From positions 1 to 64,000 of the forward strand of contig CACIJG010000001.1 of assembly GCA_902586885.1 (NCBI GenBank): a DNA stretch of 64,000 bases, written 5' to 3'. Position 1 is the stretch's first letter. Every line of letters starts with the position of its first letter. Both the position numbers and the translations under genes were made by a program. The notes beneath the pieces were generated by a model. It was not told the DNA's origin, made no database searches, and was given only the letters and a program-made list of their open reading frames with translations. Of this stretch, positions 10,793 to 21,454 are shown piece after piece. This DNA comes from an uncultured Alphaproteobacteria bacterium. Its GTDB lineage: Bacteria; Pseudomonadota; Alphaproteobacteria; Rhodobacterales; Rhodobacteraceae.

Positions 10793-11137
10793 TTATACTC
10801 TTTCATCTTCTCTATTTTTATTGTTCATCATTACTGACGCGCCTTCTTTATGCGCTTTTACTTTAACAGTCAGAAAACGCATAATATCTTCATTAATGTT
10901 CATTAACCGTTCCATCTCTGAAACTGCAGATGCTTCACTCTCTGAACGCAAAAGAAAATAGTGACCTTTACGATTTTTATTCATTCTATAAGCTATAGAT
11001 TTCAACCCCCAATACTCTGTGTCGATTACTTTGCCTCCATTATCAGATAGCGTTTTTTTAAATTCATCAGCAATAGATTCTGCTTGTGTTGAGGTTAAAT
11101 CTTGCCTACAAATGAAAACATGTTCGTAACTGGGCAT
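10793..11137 (-). CDS. rpsF: 30S ribosomal protein S6
   Basis: MPSYEHVFICRQDLTSTQAES...KGHYFLLR; start taken at ATG 11137 rather than the ORF-track start at 11185. Confidence 0.93.
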   Translation of the reverse strand: MPSYEHVFICRQDLTSTQAESIADEFKKTLSDNGGKVIDTEYWGLKSIAYRMNKNRKGHYFLLRSESEASAVSEMERLMNINEDIMRFLTVKVKAHKEGASVMMNNKNREDERV

Positions 11138-11339
11138 TGTAGAATTCCTTAAAGTTCGTAAATATAACATGTTTATATACAGCAAAAATAAAAAAGCAAG
11201 AGAACAGTTTAATACTTTTTATTTTAAATGATCCTATGCAAATATTTTTTTTTTAGTGAATAGTACGTTTATAAATGTGAGGGATTTTTAAGGTGGTCGG
11301 GTTACAAAATCAAAAGTTATATCGAGAAGGTTTTTTAAA

Positions 11340-12287
11340 ATGGCAAATGCAATTCTCTTTCCTGGGCAAGGATCCCAATTCATCGGAATGGGGAAAAAAT
11401 TGGCTGAAACCCTGCCCGTAGCCAGGGAGGTTTTTGAAGAGGTTGATGAAGCCTTGAATGAAAGTCTTTCCTCAATAATTTGGAATGGAGACGTGGATGA
11501 ACTCACACTGACCAAAAATGCTCAGCCCTCGATAATGGCTGTATCTATGGCGGTTTTTAGGGCTTTAATTTCAAGAGGATTAAATCTTGATAAGATTTCT
11601 GTACTAGCAGGCCATTCCTTGGGAGAATACTCGGCATTTTGTGCGTCCGGTGTATTTTCACTTACTGATACTGCTAAAATTCTTAGAAAAAGAGGCCTCT
11701 CTATGCAAAAAGCAGTTCCATTAGGCGAAGGTGCAATGGCCGCAATTCTTGGTTTGACAGCTGGCAAAGTTAGCGAGCTCTTAAAACAGGGCGGATTTGA
11801 TTTAAAAAAAGTACAAATAGCAAATGATAATGACCCGAGTCAGGTTGTGATTTCAGGAGAAAAGGGTAGTGTTGAGCGGTTTAGCAAATTTTTAAAAGAT
11901 AACGGAGCCAGAAAAACAATAGCTCTTCCAGTTTCTGCCCCTTTTCACTCTCACTTAATGTCACCAGCTGCGATAGAAATGGGGACTACGCTTGAAGAGA
12001 TAGAGTTTTCTAACCCCAAAATTCCTATAGTTTTGAATGTAAATCTTCAAATTCTTGGAACTAAAGAAGGAGCCCTGCAGAGCCTAATCAATCAAGTCAC
12101 CGGTACTGTGCGTTGGAGGGAGAGTTTAATTATTATGAATGAAAACAACAATGTTGATAATTTTTATGAAATTGGTCCCGGAAAAGTTCTTTCAGGAACT
12201 GTTAAGAGAACTTTGAAAGATGTAAAGACTTTTTCAGCATGTGAACTTGAAGATATAGATAAAATGATTGAGGTAATAAATGTATAA
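11340..12287 (+). CDS. fabD: Malonyl CoA-ACP transacylase
   Basis: FPGQGSQFIGMGK and the GHSLGEYSA nucleophile motif. Confidence 0.95.
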   Translation: MANAILFPGQGSQFIGMGKKLAETLPVAREVFEEVDEALNESLSSIIWNGDVDELTLTKNAQPSIMAVSMAVFRALISRGLNLDKISVLAGHSLGEYSAFCASGVFSLTDTAKILRKRGLSMQKAVPLGEGAMAAILGLTAGKVSELLKQGGFDLKKVQIANDNDPSQVVISGEKGSVERFSKFLKDNGARKTIALPVSAPFHSHLMSPAAIEMGTTLEEIEFSNPKIPIVLNVNLQILGTKEGALQSLINQVTGTVRWRESLIIMNENNNVDNFYEIGPGKVLSGTVKRTLKDVKTFSACELEDIDKMIEVINV

Positions 12288-13023
12288 TTTCCAGAACTTA
12301 AATGTTTTAATTACTGGAGCTACTGGTGGTATAGGTAAAAGCCTTGCCCTAGCTTTTATGAAAACGGGCGCTAATTTATTTTTAGTTAGTTCGTCTAAAG
12401 ACAAGATAAACTCTTTAAAAAATGAAGTTTCGAACGCTGGTAATCTAAATTTATTTGCTGTAGACCTAAGCAATAAGGATGAGGTTTATGAATTTTGTAG
12501 TAAGATCATAGAAAATCAATCTCAAATTGACGTTGTTATCAATAATGCAGGCTTAACTGAAGATACTCTTTTTATGAGAATGTCTGACGACGCCTGGAAT
12601 AAAGTTTTCGATGTGAATTTAAATGCATCGATGATAATTTGTAAGAAATTTATTAGACCCATGATTAAAGCGAAGTGGGGAAGGATAATTAATATATCGT
12701 CAGTGGTAGGGTCTACTGGGAACCCGGGTCAGGCTAATTATGTAGCTTCTAAAGCTGCTCTAAATGGGTTAACGAAGTCTCTTGCTTTAGAAGTAGCTAA
12801 CAGGGGAATAACTGTAAACTCCATTTCTCCTGGCTTTATAGATACTTCAATGACTAAAAAGTTGAGTGAAAAACAGCGAGAAGCAATATTAGAAAAAATT
12901 CCAATGGGTAGGATGGGATTAGGAGAAGATGTATCTTCCCTAGCTTTGTTTTTGACATCTGAATTATCTAATTATATTACGGGACAAAATATTCATGTAA
13001 ACGGGGGTCTGTTTCTTGGATAA
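12280..13023 (+). CDS. fabG: 3-oxoacyl-ACP reductase FabG
   Basis: TGATGGIG; NNAG; YVASKAALNGLTKSLALEVANRGITVNSISPGFIDT; overlaps fabD by 8 nt. Confidence 0.95.
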   Translation: MYNFQNLNVLITGATGGIGKSLALAFMKTGANLFLVSSSKDKINSLKNEVSNAGNLNLFAVDLSNKDEVYEFCSKIIENQSQIDVVINNAGLTEDTLFMRMSDDAWNKVFDVNLNASMIICKKFIRPMIKAKWGRIINISSVVGSTGNPGQANYVASKAALNGLTKSLALEVANRGITVNSISPGFIDTSMTKKLSEKQREAILEKIPMGRMGLGEDVSSLALFLTSELSNYITGQNIHVNGGLFLG

Positions 13024-13185
13024 TATAATATTTTTCATAAATTCTTTATCAAATAGGATAGATATTTATTGCGTCTTTTCTTTCAAATCTGTATATGACA
13101 CTTAATTAGAAGTTTATAGTGTACAAAGGTAGAAATAATACATATATAGTCGGATTAAAATTAAATTTTTAGTGAGGAGGTTTTC

Positions 13186-13419
13186 ATGAGTGATATTGTT
13201 GAAAGAGTTAAGAAGATTGTTGTAGAGCATTTAAGCGTAGAGGAGAGTAAAATATCAGAAACCGCGTCATTTATTGACGATTTAGGGGCAGATAGCTTAG
13301 ATACAGTGGAATTGGTTATGGCGTTTGAGGAAGAGTTTGGTATAGAAATTCCAGATGATGCAGCAGAAACCATTCAAACATTTGGAGACGCTGTAAAGTT
13401 TATTGAGGACAATTCTTAA
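13186..13419 (+). CDS. acpP: Acyl carrier protein
   Basis: [27 protein letters not shown] with the DSL phosphopantetheine site. Confidence 0.97.
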   Translation: MSDIVERVKKIVVEHLSVEESKISETASFIDDLGADSLDTVELVMAFEEEFGIEIPDDAAETIQTFGDAVKFIEDNS

Positions 13420-13449
13420 TATAGTTATTTCATATCAAAAAGATGTAAT

Positions 13450-14712
13450 TTGATGAAAAGAGTTGTGGTAACAGGGCTTGGAATGGTCACACCGTTAGCT
13501 TGCGGGGTTGAAGAGACTTGGAAAAAATTATTATGTGGAGAGTCTTCGGCAGGTGGTATAAAAAAGTTTGACGCTTCCTCATACGCAACAAAGTATGCAT
13601 GTGAGATTCCTTTAGGCAATACTCATGATGGTAAATTTGATCCTGAACATTGGATGGATGCAAAAGAAATAAGAAAGATAGATGACTTTATTTTGTATGG
13701 TGTAGCCGCTGCTGAACAAGCGATCAAAGATGCTAACTGGACCCCTCAGTTGGAGAAGGATTTACTGAAAACTGGTGTAATGATTGGCTCGGGTATCGGT
13801 GGCTTACAATCAATAGGGGATACAGCTCTTTTAATAAAAGAAAAAGGTCCCAGACGCGTATCACCTTTTTTTATTCCAGGAGCTCTTATTAATTTAGTTT
13901 CAGGGCATGTGTCTATACGCTATGGATTCAAAGGTCCAAACCATTCAGTGGTAACCGCATGCTCCACTGGCGCCCATGCAATAGGTGATGCAAGTAGATT
14001 TATCAAAACAGGTGAAGCAGATGTGATGATTGCTGGTGGAACAGAAAGCCCTATTACTGAGCTAGGGATAGCAGGATTTAATGCCTGTAAAGCGTTGTCT
14101 ACTAAATTTACAGACGAGCCAAAAATTGCAAGTAGGCCATATGATAGGGATAGAGATGGATTTGTTATGGGAGAGGGAGCCGGGGTAGTTGTACTGGAAG
14201 AGTATGAACATGCTAAGAAAAGAGGAGCGAAAATATACTGTGAGATAATAGGATACGGCTTAACAGGAGACGCTCACCATATCACAGCTCCTCCACCAAA
14301 TGGCGAGGGTGGAAGAAGATCTATGGAGGCTGCGCTGACTAATGGAAAAACAAATCTCGACGAAATAGACTATGTAAACGCCCATGGGACGTCGACAATG
14401 GCAGACACAATAGAGCTAAATGCAGTAGAAGCCTTGTTTTCTAACTACGCAAAAAAAATATCAATGTCATCAACTAAATCAGCTATCGGTCATCTTTTGG
14501 GAGCTGCTGGATCAGTCGAAGCCATTTTTTCAATTCTCGCTATAAGAGATCAGGTTGTTCCTCCTACAATTAATCTAGAAAATCCAGATTGTGACACCAA
14601 AATAGATTTAGTTCCTTTGAAGGCAAGAGAAAGAGTAGTCAGCAAAGCATTATCAAACTCCTTTGGCTTTGGTGGTACAAACGCATCGCTAATAGTTGGC
14701 AGGGTGTCTTAG
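13450..14712 (+). CDS. fabF: Beta-ketoacyl-ACP synthase II
   Basis: Catalytic TACSTGAHAIGDA and FGFGGTNASL. Confidence 0.96.
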   Translation: MMKRVVVTGLGMVTPLACGVEETWKKLLCGESSAGGIKKFDASSYATKYACEIPLGNTHDGKFDPEHWMDAKEIRKIDDFILYGVAAAEQAIKDANWTPQLEKDLLKTGVMIGSGIGGLQSIGDTALLIKEKGPRRVSPFFIPGALINLVSGHVSIRYGFKGPNHSVVTACSTGAHAIGDASRFIKTGEADVMIAGGTESPITELGIAGFNACKALSTKFTDEPKIASRPYDRDRDGFVMGEGAGVVVLEEYEHAKKRGAKIYCEIIGYGLTGDAHHITAPPPNGEGGRRSMEAALTNGKTNLDEIDYVNAHGTSTMADTIELNAVEALFSNYAKKISMSSTKSAIGHLLGAAGSVEAIFSILAIRDQVVPPTINLENPDCDTKIDLVPLKARERVVSKALSNSFGFGGTNASLIVGRVS

Positions 14713-14730
14713 TTGCAATAAAATAACTAT

Positions 14731-15708
14731 ATGAAGTTTATTTTTTCTAACTTATTTTACATGCTATTATTTTCAATGCTAGCTGCTTCATCGCTTTTAT
14801 ACATTCTGGATTATCAGTATACGAAGAATGGACCTCTAGAGGCAGCCAAAATAATAAATATTGGGCAAGGAGATAGTTTAATACAAATAAGTGATAACCT
14901 AGCACAAAATGGTATAATAGATAACAAGCTGTTGTTTCTTACCTTAGTTAAAATTAAAGGTTTATCAAACAAAATAAAGTATGGAGAGTATTTAGTTGAA
15001 GAAAGTGTCTCTATAAGTTCACTTCTAGAAAGCTTTTCTAAAGGAGTGCCATTTCAACGGCAAGTCACCATACCTGAGGGACTTACGTCTAATGAAATAT
15101 CACAAATTTTAAATAATGATATAAGAATAAAAGGACAAGATGTTAAAGTAGTTCGAGAAGGTGTTTTGGCGCCAAATACCTACAGTTTTGATATGAAAAT
15201 AAGTAAAAAAAATTTACTGGATATCATGAAAAAACAGCAAGAGAAAATAGTTCAAATGGCATGGGATAATAGAGAAAGAGATCTCCCGTTAAAAACATCT
15301 TTTGAACTCGTAATCCTTGCATCAATAGTAGAGAGGGAAGCTATAAAAAATAGTGAGAAGCCTATTATAGCTTCGGTGTTTATCAACCGTCTTAATAGAA
15401 AGATGAGATTACAGTCAGATCCAACAGTAATTTACGCGATAACACAGGGAAAAACCAATTTCAAACGTAAACTATCAAAAAAAGACCTTAAGAAAATCAG
15501 TGAATTTAATACTTACAAAGTTTTTGGTCTTCCACCAGCTCCAATCTGTAATCCTGGGAGGGAGGCCATAATAGCAGTTTCGCAGCCTGCAAAGACAGAT
15601 TATTTATATTTTGTTGCAGATGGAAAGGGAGGACACAAATTTTCAAAAAATCTTGAGCAACATATAAATTACGTTTCTCAATACAGGAAACTTCTTAAAA
15701 ATAAATAG
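14731..15708 (+). CDS. mltG: Endolytic transglycosylase MltG
   Basis: IPEGLTSNEISQIL; ASIVEREA; MRLQSDPTVIYA; YKVFGLPPAPICNPG. Confidence 0.93.
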   Translation: MKFIFSNLFYMLLFSMLAASSLLYILDYQYTKNGPLEAAKIINIGQGDSLIQISDNLAQNGIIDNKLLFLTLVKIKGLSNKIKYGEYLVEESVSISSLLESFSKGVPFQRQVTIPEGLTSNEISQILNNDIRIKGQDVKVVREGVLAPNTYSFDMKISKKNLLDIMKKQQEKIVQMAWDNRERDLPLKTSFELVILASIVEREAIKNSEKPIIASVFINRLNRKMRLQSDPTVIYAITQGKTNFKRKLSKKDLKKISEFNTYKVFGLPPAPICNPGREAIIAVSQPAKTDYLYFVADGKGGHKFSKNLEQHINYVSQYRKLLKNK

Positions 15709-15760
15709 AAAACTTTGTTCTTAAAATGTGTTATAAAATTAGAATTTGGAGAAATCAGTG

Positions 15761-16558
15761 ATGGAGAAAAAGAAAAATCAAATAGAAAAGCTTTGGAGCA
15801 CAATAAAGGATGAAGTAGCGATATCTATAAAAACTAATGGGATGGCTGCAGAGTTCTTAGAAAGAAGTATTCTTCGATATAGCTCTTTCTCAGAAGCTTT
15901 AGCTTCGCGAATAGCCTCTAAGGTGTCAAATAGTGATTTTACTAGAGATGAAATTTACGAAATTTCAAAAAGGCAGTTTTCAGAATTTCCTGAAATAAGT
16001 AACTCTGCATCCAAAGATTTGTTATCTTTCTATGAAAGAGATCCAGCGTGCAATTTTTTTTACCAACCATTTTTATATTATAAAGGTTTTTTAGCCCTGC
16101 AAATATATCGGATAGGGCGAAGTTTGTATGAGTCAAATCAAATTGATTTGTCATACTTTCTACAGATGAGATCTTCTGAGGTCTTTGGGGTTGACATTCA
16201 CCCCGCAGCAAAAATTGGCTCGGGTATAATGATCGATCACGCGCATAATATTGTAATTGGAGAAACTGCTATTATAGGAAACCAAGTGTCAATGCTACAT
16301 GCGGTAACGCTTGGTGGAACAGGAAAGTCAAAAGGGAATAGGCACCCAAAAATAGGAGATGGTGTCCTTATAGGCGCAGGAGCAAAAATATTGGGTGATA
16401 TTTCCATAGGTAATTGTTCGCGTATTGCCGCTGGCTCAGTAGTATTAAAATCTGTGCCGCCTTGTAAGACCGTTGCGGGGGTGCCAGCAAAAGAAGTAGG
16501 AGATGCAGGGTGCCCTGAGCCAGCTAAAACTATGAATCAACTTTTAGGAAAAAATTAA
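15761..16558 (+). CDS. cysE: Serine O-acetyltransferase
   Basis: Left-handed beta-helix repeats (IDHAHNIVIGETAIIGNQVSMLHAVTLGGTGK); start chosen at ATG 15761. Confidence 0.92.
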   Translation: MEKKKNQIEKLWSTIKDEVAISIKTNGMAAEFLERSILRYSSFSEALASRIASKVSNSDFTRDEIYEISKRQFSEFPEISNSASKDLLSFYERDPACNFFYQPFLYYKGFLALQIYRIGRSLYESNQIDLSYFLQMRSSEVFGVDIHPAAKIGSGIMIDHAHNIVIGETAIIGNQVSMLHAVTLGGTGKSKGNRHPKIGDGVLIGAGAKILGDISIGNCSRIAAGSVVLKSVPPCKTVAGVPAKEVGDAGCPEPAKTMNQLLGKN

Positions 16559-16564
16559 ACTCTA

Positions 16565-17443
16565 TTATTTTATCATTAGAAGATTGGGGTTCTCTATGTA
16601 AAAAACAATTTTGTTTAAAAAGTTTGCAGCTGTTGCTCCATCAATAGCTCTATGATCAACTGAAAGTGTCAGGGAAATTATTTTTGAATCCTGGGTCTTT
16701 TCATTAACTATTTCTAATTTGCTTTGGACAGCACCAATTGCAAGAATTGACGAATTAGGAGGGTTAATTATTGCATCAAAATTATCGACTCCATACATAC
16801 CTAAATTAGAAATTGCGTGAGAACACTCCCCGAAGTCCGTTCCTCTCAAAGATTTTTCATCTGCTTTAGCTATTAAAAGTTTCATCTCATTAGAAATATC
16901 ACTTAAAGATTTTGATTGAACATTATTTAGTGTAGGCGTGTAAAGACCGCTATTTGAGGATATAGCAACTCCAATATTTGAGTTTTTAAACTTAACTAAA
17001 TGCTCTTCTGCCCAAATGATATTGCAATCGGGATTCTCTGCGAGAGCTACAGCAGAAGCTTTAATAAAAAAGTCATTAATAGATATTTTTTTATTTTTGC
17101 TATCAAGATTATCATTGATATTTTTACGAACGCTTAATAGATTGTCCACATTCATACTTCTCCGTAAATAAAAATGAGGGATAGTAGATTTAGATAAGGT
17201 TAACTTATCGGCAATTAATTTTCTAATTTTAGGAGTTTCTATTATTTCTTTTTGATCTTCATTGATAATGGAAGTATTGTCTACTCTCTGTTCTGAAATA
17301 TTCGATTCTTTATTTTTTATTATTTTTTCTACATCAGATTTTATTATCCTGCCTCTAGGTCCAGATCCTGTTAACGAATTTGGATCTATTTGGTTGATAT
17401 GAGCAAGTTTTTTTGCGAGAGGAGTAATAAAAATTCGTTCCAT
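16565..17443 (-). CDS. pdhC: Pyruvate dehydrogenase E2 (dihydrolipoamide acetyltransferase) without an N-terminal lipoyl domain
   Basis: Begins at the peripheral subunit-binding domain (ITPLAKKLAHINQIDPNSLTGSGPRGRIIKSDVEKII); catalytic domain ends with LSVDHRAIDGATAANFLNKI. No lipoyl motif is present; the preceding stop is 18 nt upstream. Confidence 0.93.
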   Translation of the reverse strand: MERIFITPLAKKLAHINQIDPNSLTGSGPRGRIIKSDVEKIIKNKESNISEQRVDNTSIINEDQKEIIETPKIRKLIADKLTLSKSTIPHFYLRRSMNVDNLLSVRKNINDNLDSKNKKISINDFFIKASAVALAENPDCNIIWAEEHLVKFKNSNIGVAISSNSGLYTPTLNNVQSKSLSDISNEMKLLIAKADEKSLRGTDFGECSHAISNLGMYGVDNFDAIINPPNSSILAIGAVQSKLEIVNEKTQDSKIISLTLSVDHRAIDGATAANFLNKIVFYIENPNLLMIK

Positions 17444-17461
17444 TTTATTTCGCTTTGATTG

Positions 17462-18841
17462 TTAAAAGTATATTACTTCTTTTACAGACGATATGATCTC
17501 ATCTGTCGTTATTAACGCTGCCTTTTCTAGGTTCTCTGCATATGGCATTGGTACGTCCTTACCAGTGCAGCTAATAACTGGCGCGTCTAGGTGGTCAAAT
17601 GCTTTTACCATGATTTGCGAGGCAATATAGCTTCCTACAGAACAAACGGGGAATGATTCTTCCACTGTTATACATCTATTTGTTTTTTTCACTGATCCAA
17701 TTATCATATCAAAATCAATAGGTCTAATAGTTCTTAAATCGATAACCTCAGCTTTTATACCCATATCATTAAGTTTTAATTCGGCTTCCAATGCATGCAT
17801 TACTCCAATACCATAACTAACAATGGTCACATCAGAACCAGTTTTTAAAATCTTGGCCTTTCCGATCGGCTCTAAATCTTCTTCATTTTCTTCAGCACTA
17901 AACGATTTTCCATATAGAATTTCATTTTCTAAAAATATAACTGGGTTATTGTCTCTTATAGCTGATTTCAGTAATCCTTTAGCATCTGCTGCACTGAAAG
18001 GTTGGATGACTTTTAAGCCTGGTATTGATGCGTAAAGGGAAGAAAAGTCTTGGCTATGCTGAGCAGCAACTCTAGCAGCAGCCCCATTTGGCCCTCTAAA
18101 AACAATAGGGCATGTGATTTGACCTCCAGACATATAATGGGTCTTTGCTGCAGAGTTTATTATCTGGTCTATTGCTTGTAGAGCAAAGTTAAACGTCATA
18201 AACTCTACGATAGGCCTAAGTCCAGTGAATGCGGCACCAACACCCAAGCCTGTAAATCCGTGCTCTGTGATTGGAGTGTCGATCACTCTCGAAGGCCCAA
18301 ATTCTTCAAGAAGACCTTGGCTTACTTTATAAGCACCTTGGTATTCGCCAACTTCTTCTCCCATTATAAAAACATTTTCGTCACGGCGCATTTCTTCAGC
18401 CATTGCATGATTTAAAGCTTCTCTTACTGTAATATTGTTGGTGTTTACTTCTGTTAATTCAGAGTGGGTAATTTCGTTAGAAATTAATTGTTTTTTTTCA
18501 TTGTTATTGATGTCTTGATCTTCATAGGCTGTTTTAGTGTCGTCTTGAGTATCTTTAATCAAATCATTCGGCGGTATTTCTGAGTCATTCTGGCTAATGC
18601 TCTCAACTTCTATAACTGCAATAGGTGTATTGATCTTTACGTTTTCAGAACCCTCAGCAATTGAAAGTTCTAATACTACACCCTCTTCGACGCTTTCATA
18701 TTCCATAAGAGCCTTATCGGTTTCAATATCAGCTAGAATATCTCCTGGCTGAACCCTATCCCCAGGTTTAACATACCATTTAGCTAGACTTCCTTCTTCC
18801 ATCGTCGGAGAAAGAGATGGCATCAAAATATTAACTTTCAT
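17462..18841 (-). CDS. pdhB: Pyruvate dehydrogenase E1 beta subunit with N-terminal lipoyl domain
   Basis: N-terminus [54 protein letters not shown] is a lipoyl domain; the rest is E1-beta ([39 protein letters not shown]). Confidence 0.95.
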   Translation of the reverse strand: MKVNILMPSLSPTMEEGSLAKWYVKPGDRVQPGDILADIETDKALMEYESVEEGVVLELSIAEGSENVKINTPIAVIEVESISQNDSEIPPNDLIKDTQDDTKTAYEDQDINNNEKKQLISNEITHSELTEVNTNNITVREALNHAMAEEMRRDENVFIMGEEVGEYQGAYKVSQGLLEEFGPSRVIDTPITEHGFTGLGVGAAFTGLRPIVEFMTFNFALQAIDQIINSAAKTHYMSGGQITCPIVFRGPNGAAARVAAQHSQDFSSLYASIPGLKVIQPFSAADAKGLLKSAIRDNNPVIFLENEILYGKSFSAEENEEDLEPIGKAKILKTGSDVTIVSYGIGVMHALEAELKLNDMGIKAEVIDLRTIRPIDFDMIIGSVKKTNRCITVEESFPVCSVGSYIASQIMVKAFDHLDAPVISCTGKDVPMPYAENLEKAALITTDEIISSVKEVIYF

Positions 18842-18859
18842 ATATTTCTTCTTTTATGA

Positions 18860-19834
18860 TTAATTTGTATACACATCTGTCCATAATTCTGAAATATCTG
18901 GCTCAGGGCTTTCAACAGCAAAGTTTGCTGCTTCTGTAACAGACATTTTCACTTCCTTATCTATATCTTTAAATTTTTTTTCTATAATATTATGATTCTT
19001 AATTAGCAAGTCACGTAAGTTATCAATTGGATCTTTTTCTTCTTTAATCTTTTGCACCTCTTCACGAGTTCTATATTTAGCGGGATCTGACATAGAATGT
19101 CCACGATACCTATAAGTCTTCATTTCCAAAATATATGGTCCTTTTCCAGATCTGCAATGCGCCGAAGCTTTCAGGCTTTCCTTGGCTACTTCTCTTACGT
19201 CCATACCATTAACTTCTTTCCCTGGAATATTAAACGCTATTCCTCTAGCATGCATTGCATCCGTTGATGACGAACGTTCGATGGATGTGCCCATTGCATA
19301 TTGATTGTTTTCTATCACAAATACTACTGGCAGTTTCCAAAGTGATGCCATGTTGAAAGCTTCATAAACTTGTCCTTGATTTGCAGCTCCCTCACCAAAG
19401 TATGTGAAGCAAATATTCCCATTTTTCTTATATTTATTTGCAAAAGCTATACCTGTACCCAAGGGCACCTGAGCTGCCACTATACCATGTCCACCATAGA
19501 AATGCTTACTTTTTGAAAACATATGCATTGAACCTCCTTTGCCTTTAGAATAGCCAGTAGCTTTCCCCGTAAGTTCAGCCATCACTTTCTTAGGATCCAT
19601 CCCACATGCTAGCATATGCCCATGGTCACGGTATGAAGTTATGGTTTGGTCACCATTTTTTGTTATTGAGTCAATACCTACTACAATTGCTTCTTGTCCA
19701 ATATATAGATGACAAAACCCTCCAATTTGTCCCATACCATATAACTGCCCTGCTTTTTCTTCGAAGCGCCTTATAAGCAACATCTTTTTGTAAAGACTTA
19801 TAAGTGTTTTTTCTTCTTCAAGGATCTTTTTCAT
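18860..19834 (-). CDS. pdhA: Pyruvate dehydrogenase E1 alpha subunit
   Basis: TPP-binding region GEGAANQGQVYEAFNMASLWKLPVVFVIENN; TYRYRGHSMSDP. Confidence 0.95.
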   Translation of the reverse strand: MKKILEEEKTLISLYKKMLLIRRFEEKAGQLYGMGQIGGFCHLYIGQEAIVVGIDSITKNGDQTITSYRDHGHMLACGMDPKKVMAELTGKATGYSKGKGGSMHMFSKSKHFYGGHGIVAAQVPLGTGIAFANKYKKNGNICFTYFGEGAANQGQVYEAFNMASLWKLPVVFVIENNQYAMGTSIERSSSTDAMHARGIAFNIPGKEVNGMDVREVAKESLKASAHCRSGKGPYILEMKTYRYRGHSMSDPAKYRTREEVQKIKEEKDPIDNLRDLLIKNHNIIEKKFKDIDKEVKMSVTEAANFAVESPEPDISELWTDVYTN

Positions 19835-19877
19835 AAATATAGTTTAATATTAAACTAACTATTTTTAAAGAAAAAAA

Positions 19878-20186
19878 TTAATAAACAATCAACTCTTTCT
19901 CTCCTATCATGCCCAAAACTCGTCTTGCTTGTTCATCAAGAAGTTCTAAGTCTAAAGAAGAAATTGATAACCTATTGACTTTATTCTGCAAAGCCTGTTT
20001 TTTTTCTGTCTGATATATCAACTCATGTTTAAGGACGTTTTCTGTTGCAAGTAGTTGATATTTTTTAAAGAGACCATACTCGCCTTTAAATGTAGCCAAT
20101 AAAAAGTAAATTGATAGTATCAGGCAAACACTAAAATATATTAGTTCAAATATTGGAACTCTAATATTTACAGAAAATTTTTTCAT
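19878..20186 (-). CDS. ftsB: FtsB/DivIC-like septum formation initiator
   Basis: Short single-TM coiled-coil protein upstream of pdhA (LDLELLDEQARRVLGMIGEKELIV); start taken at ATG 20186. Confidence 0.8.
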   Translation of the reverse strand: MKKFSVNIRVPIFELIYFSVCLILSIYFLLATFKGEYGLFKKYQLLATENVLKHELIYQTEKKQALQNKVNRLSISSLDLELLDEQARRVLGMIGEKELIVY

Positions 20187-20242
20187 TTGCGAATCATTGC
20201 ATAACTGATTCGAAAATGGAATCACTTTTTACTTTGATTCGG

Positions 20243-21442
20243 TTATTTTTTAATCGATTCGATTCCTGGTAGTTTTTTTCCTTCTAGCCATTCTAAAAAG
20301 GCACCGCCTGCCGTTGAAATATAACTTAAATCATTTTCGACAGAAGCAATTTTTAAGGCACTAACAGTGTCACCACCACCAGCGACTGATCGCAATTTCC
20401 CTTCTTTCGTATTATTGGCTACATGTTTCGCTATCTCTATCGTAGATCGATCGAAAGGTTTTATTTCAAAAGCCCCAAGTGGACCGTTCCATATAAGCGT
20501 TTGGCACTTATCAATTATGTCTTTAATATAGCGTTGTGTTTTGACTCCAACATCTAGAATCATCATTTCTTCGGGGCAACTGTCACTCTCGTAGGTGCTA
20601 TAAGGTACGTTTTCCTTTAAGAATTTGGCGCATACAATATCATTTGGTAAAATTATATTACAATTAGTAGATTTTGCTTGGATGGTTAAATTTTTAGCTA
20701 TGTCAGTCATTTCGGGCTCGATCAATGAGTTGCCTATTTTCGTGCCTCTCGCATGGAGCATTGTATTTGCCATTGCTCCTCCAATTATCAAAAAATCTAC
20801 TTTTTGAATTAAATTATTTAAAACGTTTAATTTAGTAGATATTTTTGATCCACCAACAATTGCAGCAATTGGTCTATTAGGCTTTTCAAGGACCTCTGAC
20901 AAGGCTATCAACTCCTCTTGAATCAGAAAACCTGCACAGCTTGGTAAAAATCTGCTTATTCCCTCTGTAGAAGCATGTGCGCGGTGTGAGGCAGAGAATG
21001 CGTCATTACAAAAAAAATCTCCAAGGGATGCTAATTCTTTACTTAAAGCAATGTCATTTTCTTCCTCTCCTTTCAAAAATCTAGTATTTTCTAATAAAAA
21101 TAGAGATGGGAAAGGGTTGCGCTCTATTTCAGATTTTATTTTATCTACATCGAAATTTGGCAAAAATATTAAATTTTTATTAAATATTGGTTCTATAAAT
21201 TTAATCAGTTTTTCTAGACTTAAGTTGCTCTTGAAAGTGCCCTTCGGTCTACCAAAATGTGACAAAATTATTATTTTTGCGCCCTGAGACAACAAAAAAT
21301 CGATTGTTGGAATAGTTCTCTCTATTCGGGAAGCATCTGTTAACTTACCATTTATAATGGGTACGTTAAAATCTAGACGAAGTAGTACAGTCTTTTTTTT
21401 AGCGTTAATATCTTGTAATTTTTGTATTAATTTAGTGTTCAT
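20243..21442 (-). CDS. pgk: Phosphoglycerate kinase
   Basis: VLLRLDFNVPI; ILSHFGRPKG; VAGGGDTVSAL. Confidence 0.96.
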   Translation of the reverse strand: MNTKLIQKLQDINAKKKTVLLRLDFNVPIINGKLTDASRIERTIPTIDFLLSQGAKIIILSHFGRPKGTFKSNLSLEKLIKFIEPIFNKNLIFLPNFDVDKIKSEIERNPFPSLFLLENTRFLKGEEENDIALSKELASLGDFFCNDAFSASHRAHASTEGISRFLPSCAGFLIQEELIALSEVLEKPNRPIAAIVGGSKISTKLNVLNNLIQKVDFLIIGGAMANTMLHARGTKIGNSLIEPEMTDIAKNLTIQAKSTNCNIILPNDIVCAKFLKENVPYSTYESDSCPEEMMILDVGVKTQRYIKDIIDKCQTLIWNGPLGAFEIKPFDRSTIEIAKHVANNTKEGKLRSVAGGGDTVSALKIASVENDLSYISTAGGAFLEWLEGKKLPGIESIKK

Positions 21443-21454
21443 AAAAGGATCAAA

